NCBI GenBank assembly: GCA_937935205.1
Contig: CALGXU010000286.1
Span: 1 to 7,209 of the forward strand
Direction: 5' to 3'
DNA from: an uncultured Rothia sp.
GTDB lineage: Bacteria > Actinomycetota > Actinomycetes > Actinomycetales > Micrococcaceae
Length of the DNA stretch: 7,209 nt
Part shown: one piece after another, positions 5,611 through 7,209 of the stretch
Numbering within the stretch: position 1 is the first letter of the stretch
Layout of the letters: the number at the start of each line of letters is the position of its first letter
Notes under the pieces: model-generated
The model's input: the letters and a program-made list of their open reading frames with translations, nothing else
Told to the model about the DNA's origin: nothing
Database searches by the model: none
Position numbers and translations under genes: made by a program

Positions 5611-6633
5611 CTAACGTTCCGAAGAATCCTCCACGGAATCCGTACCATCCTCGGCAGGATTCTCGGTCCCGGAGGAGCCGCTGAGGGAATCCAGGTAGCC
5701 CTCAATATCCTCGGCAATCACCTCACCGGAGACAGTGCGCAGAGTCGAATCCATCTTCTGCTCAATCTCACGCACCAGCTCAACCTTCTCGTAGTCCTTC
5801 GCCATTTCTTCGGCGAGCTCCGCCTCCCACTCATCAGCGTGGGCGCGCAGGCGGTCGTACTCCTCCGATTCGACCTTGATGCCGAGGATGACTTCCAGCG
5901 CCTCGATCAGGCTCACGACTGCACGCGGGTTCTGCTGGTCAAAGCTCAGGTACCCCGGGATGCTCATACGCAGCATGACCGAGGAGGACAGGCCGTGCTC
6001 AGCGGCGAGCGCAGACATCGCCATCGTCACCGAGGTGGAACCGGTGAAATACTCGTGCAGAATACCGGGGATTGCCGCCAGCTTCTCGTCGTGAGTGGTC
6101 AGCGTGTACGGGTACGGGCGGATGTGCGCCACCTGATCCTCAAAGGTCTCAACGAAGATCGCGTGGTCCACGTGGAGCTTCTTCACGTACTTGAAGAAGC
6201 GGGTCATGAACCGCTGCAGGCACAGGCTCGGGGCGGGGCCGGTCACTACGAGCAGGCGCAGGCGGCGCTCCGGGATGGTGACCATGTTGTAGAACATCTT
6301 GGGCCACACCAGAACCGTGGATTCGGAGTCGTCATTGTTCAGCAGCTGCGGGGCGACGGAGGCATAGTCGTAGAAGTCGTCCATGTCGAAGCCGGGGCTC
6401 TCATCGCACGGGTCGAACGCGCGGTGAATCACGTCGAGGGCGTCCTCACCGTTGCCCGGGGGTTCCTTCGCGGAGTTGAAACCGACCAGCATGACGGTCG
6501 TGTAGTTGTCTTCCTCGGAGGATTCGCTCAGGCGCAGCTTGCCGAGCAGGCCCTTCTTCGCGGGCTGTTCTGTGGAGGCGGGCTTGGCGAAAGCGTCAAA
6601 GAGTCGGGCGGGAGGGAAGTTCGGCTGGCTCAT
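5611..6633 (-). CDS. PAC2 family protein (proteasome assembly chaperone-like)
   Basis: A 340-residue protein. The PAC2-type core runs from about residue 44 to 253. Visible family blocks are YTTVMLVGF (44-52), FDMDDFYDY (82-90), the STVLVWP strand (105-111), LRLLVVTGPAP (125-135), the IRPYPYTLTT segment (171-180), TGSTSVTMAM (197-206) and SIPGYLSFDQQNPRAV (224-239). A charged, predicted coiled-coil stretch follows (about 258-296, HADEWEAELAEEMAKDYEKV), then an acidic, Ser-rich disordered tail. The fold resembles eukaryotic proteasome assembly chaperone 2, and actinobacteria commonly carry such proteins. Whether this one acts on a proteasome is unknown. The start at ATG 6633 is preferred over ATG 6711 because AAGGA lies 5 nt upstream and the 26 extra residues look non-conserved. 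A good promoter lies 137-164 bp upstream of the start. lepA follows 87 bp downstream. Confidence 0.85.
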   Translation of the reverse strand: MSQPNFPPARLFDAFAKPASTEQPAKKGLLGKLRLSESSEEDNYTTVMLVGFNSAKEPPGNGEDALDVIHRAFDPCDESPGFDMDDFYDYASVAPQLLNNDDSESTVLVWPKMFYNMVTIPERRLRLLVVTGPAPSLCLQRFMTRFFKYVKKLHVDHAIFVETFEDQVAHIRPYPYTLTTHDEKLAAIPGILHEYFTGSTSVTMAMSALAAEHGLSSSVMLRMSIPGYLSFDQQNPRAVVSLIEALEVILGIKVESEEYDRLRAHADEWEAELAEEMAKDYEKVELVREIEQKMDSTLRTVSGEVIAEDIEGYLDSLSGSSGTENPAEDGTDSVEDSSER

Positions 6634-6643
6634 CGTTGTCCTT
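6631..6643 (-). promoter_or_regulatory. Ribosome binding site selecting the 6633 start of the PAC2 gene
   Basis: On the minus strand AAGGA (6643-6639) precedes ATG (6633-6631) by CAACG. The alternative upstream ATG at 6711 has no purine-rich site at proper spacing and would add His/Thr-rich low-complexity residues. Confidence 0.7.
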
Positions 6644-6740
6644 AGCTCGTGGTCGGTGGTTGTGTGGTGTGTATCGGTGGCGCACTCGCGTTTCCCCGGC
6701 GCTACGTGCAACGCCGCTTAGGGTGCTCACGATGGGCGCG

Positions 6741-6759
6741 GGCGGTGTGCAGTACCGCC
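6741..6759 (-). other. 5'-end hairpin of the PAC2 transcript
   Basis: GGCGGT (6741-6746) and ACCGCC (6754-6759) form a perfect 6-bp stem with a 7-nt loop, just after the predicted transcription start (about 6763). It may stabilise the 5' end of the roughly 130-nt leader. A second weak stem (CGGCG/CGCCG) follows downstream in the leader. Confidence 0.4.
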
Positions 6760-6769
6760 AATAGTTCCC

Positions 6770-6797
6770 ACTATACGGGCTCCCGCGCAACCTGCAA
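6770..6797 (-). promoter_or_regulatory. SigA-type promoter for the PAC2 gene
   Basis: On the minus strand TTGCAG (6797-6792), a 16-bp spacer and TATAGT (6775-6770) match the vegetative -35/-10 consensus well. Transcription would begin near 6763, giving a leader of about 130 nt before the ATG at 6633. The promoter lies about 70 bp past the ncRNA terminator, so the two units look independent. Confidence 0.7.
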
Positions 6798-6867
6798 GCG
6801 GTTTCGTCACCGGGCGGGCGCCTCCCCGAAATCTGGGCGTCATAAAACCACGGCGTGCGGGCATAGC

Positions 6868-6901
6868 AAAAGGCACCCCGCCACCTTAGCAGGATGCCTT
6901 T
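6868..6901 (-). terminator. Intrinsic terminator of the candidate ncRNA
   Basis: On the minus strand AAAGGCATCCTGC (6901-6889) pairs with GCGGGGTGCCTTT (6881-6869) at all 13 positions around a 7-nt loop, using two G-U pairs. On the plus strand these two would be A/C mismatches, so the minus strand is favoured. The stem ends in TTTT, then GC. Confidence 0.7.
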
Positions 6902-7045
6902 CACAAAAGTTATAAGGAGTTAGCCAGTGACGCCCCCGAACGGTCCTTTAGACCGAAGCATAAAGCCGCGGCCGCCCGAGCATTATTGCCACACCAATAG
7001 GTAATAGGTGAGGCTCAGGGTTTCAGAGGGGTCGTTTAACTCCTT
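6868..7045 (-). ncRNA. Candidate structured small RNA, about 178 nt, family unknown
   Basis: The minus-strand sequence can close with a perfect 9-bp helix, AAGGAGTTA (7045-7037) with TAACTCCTT (6922-6914). It continues as GAC/GTC (7033-7031 with 6931-6929) and CCCU/GGGG (7030-7027 with 6936-6933), with one bulged C. Inside are two arms. P2 is CCC-U-GAGC (7020-7013) with GCTCGGG (6981-6975), topped by CACC/GGTG (7010-7007 with 6995-6992). P3 is CGGTC-TAAAG-GACCG (6955-6941). A 13-bp terminator follows. A TATACT -10 places the start near A7045, the first base of the closing helix. I checked by eye against TPP, SAM-I, M-box, cobalamin, ydaO, SRP, 6C and tmRNA signatures and found no match. It could also be an attenuator, but PAC2 has its own promoter beyond the terminator. 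Confidence 0.5.
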
Positions 7046-7052
7046 GAGTCCA

Positions 7053-7058
7053 AGTATA
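7053..7058 (-). promoter_or_regulatory. Candidate -10 box for the ncRNA
   Basis: On the minus strand TATACT (7058-7053) differs from TATAAT at one base. It is followed by 7 nt and then A7045, the first base of the closing helix. No good -35 is visible, because the T-run and stem of the rpsT terminator occupy that position. Confidence 0.45.
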
Positions 7059-7063
7059 CACGA

Positions 7064-7112
7064 AAAAAGAAACCCCCTGCGTTCCCCTTAGAGGAGGGGG
7101 AACACAGGGGGT
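7064..7112 (-). terminator. Rho-independent terminator of rpsT
   Basis: Arms 7072-7087 and 7097-7112 pair at 15 of 16 positions (one C/A mismatch) around a 9-nt loop. On the minus strand the stem is followed by TTCTTTTTT. It begins 43 nt after the rpsT stop. This is the strongest terminator in the window. Confidence 0.85.
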
Positions 7113-7155
7113 CTCTGCCCTTAAACCAGAGAGGTACTCACGTACCCCGCAAGTT

Positions 7156-7209
7156 TTAGAAAGCCTTATTTACCAGCGTAGCAAGACCGGACTTCTTGTT
7201 TGCAGCGGT
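7156..7209 (-). CDS. rpsT: 30S ribosomal protein S20, C-terminal 17 residues only
   Basis: The minus-strand frame entering from the right edge reads TAANKKSGLATLVNKAF and then TAA (7158-7156). The Ala-Ala-Asn-Lys-Lys-Ser pattern followed by a short hydrophobic/basic end is typical of the C-terminus of bacterial S20 (usually about 85-88 residues). S20 is a primary 16S rRNA-binding protein of the small subunit. rpsT is often near lepA and hemW in Gram-positive and actinobacterial genomes, which supports the call. The rest of the gene lies outside the window. A strong terminator follows after 43 nt. Confidence 0.8.
   Translation of the reverse strand, partial: TAANKKSGLATLVNKAF

Larger units (their letters stand above)
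6634..7155. other. 522-bp intergenic region between rpsT and PAC2
   Basis: The region has no convincing coding gene. From right to left on the minus strand it holds the rpsT terminator (7064-7112), a -10 box (7058-7053), a structured RNA (about 7045-6914) with a terminator (6901-6868), then the PAC2 promoter and leader. The frames at 6596-6904 (minus) and 6649-6915 (plus) lack a ribosome binding site and family resemblance. On the plus strand an AAGGAG at 6914-6919 precedes a GTG at 6927 with a 25-codon frame, but this is the P1 strand of the RNA and is probably coincidental. Confidence 0.6.

Noticed and set aside
3982..6645. 887-codon open frame on the plus strand across lepA and the PAC2 gene
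   Set aside because: It lies antisense to two well-supported genes, is rich in His, Arg, Gln, Val and Leu with no domain, and is the usual by-product of GC-biased codons in the real frames.
6634..6711. 26-residue N-terminal extension of the PAC2 protein from ATG 6711
   Set aside because: No Shine-Dalgarno at 6711, low-complexity His/Thr sequence, and a good AAGGA at the internal ATG 6633.
6596..6904. 102-codon minus-strand frame upstream of and overlapping the PAC2 start
   Set aside because: It begins inside the ncRNA terminator, has no ribosome binding site and uses a different frame from PAC2.
7003..7016. M-box-like string TAGGTGAGGCTC on the plus strand
   Set aside because: It resembles the conserved 5' segment of the magnesium M-box riboswitch, but none of the downstream M-box elements follow, no Mg transporter gene is near, and the helices and terminator favour the minus strand.
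7018..7028. SAM-I-like TGAAACCC on the minus strand
   Set aside because: The other SAM-I core segments (AGAGGTGGAGGGA and GGCAACC) are absent.

Overview
The window looks like a housekeeping segment of an actinobacterial chromosome. LepA, HemW, DUF3097 and DUF4870 sit together, GTG and TTG starts occur, Shine-Dalgarno sites are strong and the genes are GC-rich. The protein sequences and gene set suggest Micrococcaceae, most plausibly a Rothia-like organism. The genus is inferred from recalled similarity, not from a search. I see no transposase, integrase, phage gene, CRISPR array, tRNA or rRNA.

Layout. The left edge cuts a plus-strand DUF3097 gene (1-734). A 264-bp spacer follows, with a -10 box flanked by a perfect dyad, and then a small DUF4870 membrane protein gene (999-1418, +). 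A 741-bp region between convergent genes (1419-2159) carries two plus-strand terminators, several dyads, two AT-rich patches and a minus-strand terminator for hemW. All remaining protein genes are on the minus strand: hemW (2160-3446), lepA (3673-5523), a PAC2-family gene (5611-6633) and the last 17 codons of rpsT (7156-7209). The 226-bp lepA-hemW spacer holds two sets of 15-bp tandem repeats and a long hairpin. The 87-bp PAC2-lepA spacer holds an 11-bp inverted repeat.

Function. rpsT (ribosomal protein S20), lepA (elongation factor 4) and hemW (radical-SAM heme chaperone) form a translation and heme housekeeping set. PAC2, DUF3097 and DUF4870 are conserved families without a settled role. 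The most interesting part is the 522-bp gap between rpsT and PAC2. On the minus strand it can fold into a closed multi-helix RNA of about 130 nt, followed by a 13-bp terminator hairpin whose two G-U pairs exist only on that strand. A -10-like TATACT lies 7 nt before the first base of the closing helix. PAC2 has its own promoter further downstream, so this looks like an independent small RNA of about 178 nt rather than a simple leader. I could not match it to a known RNA family.
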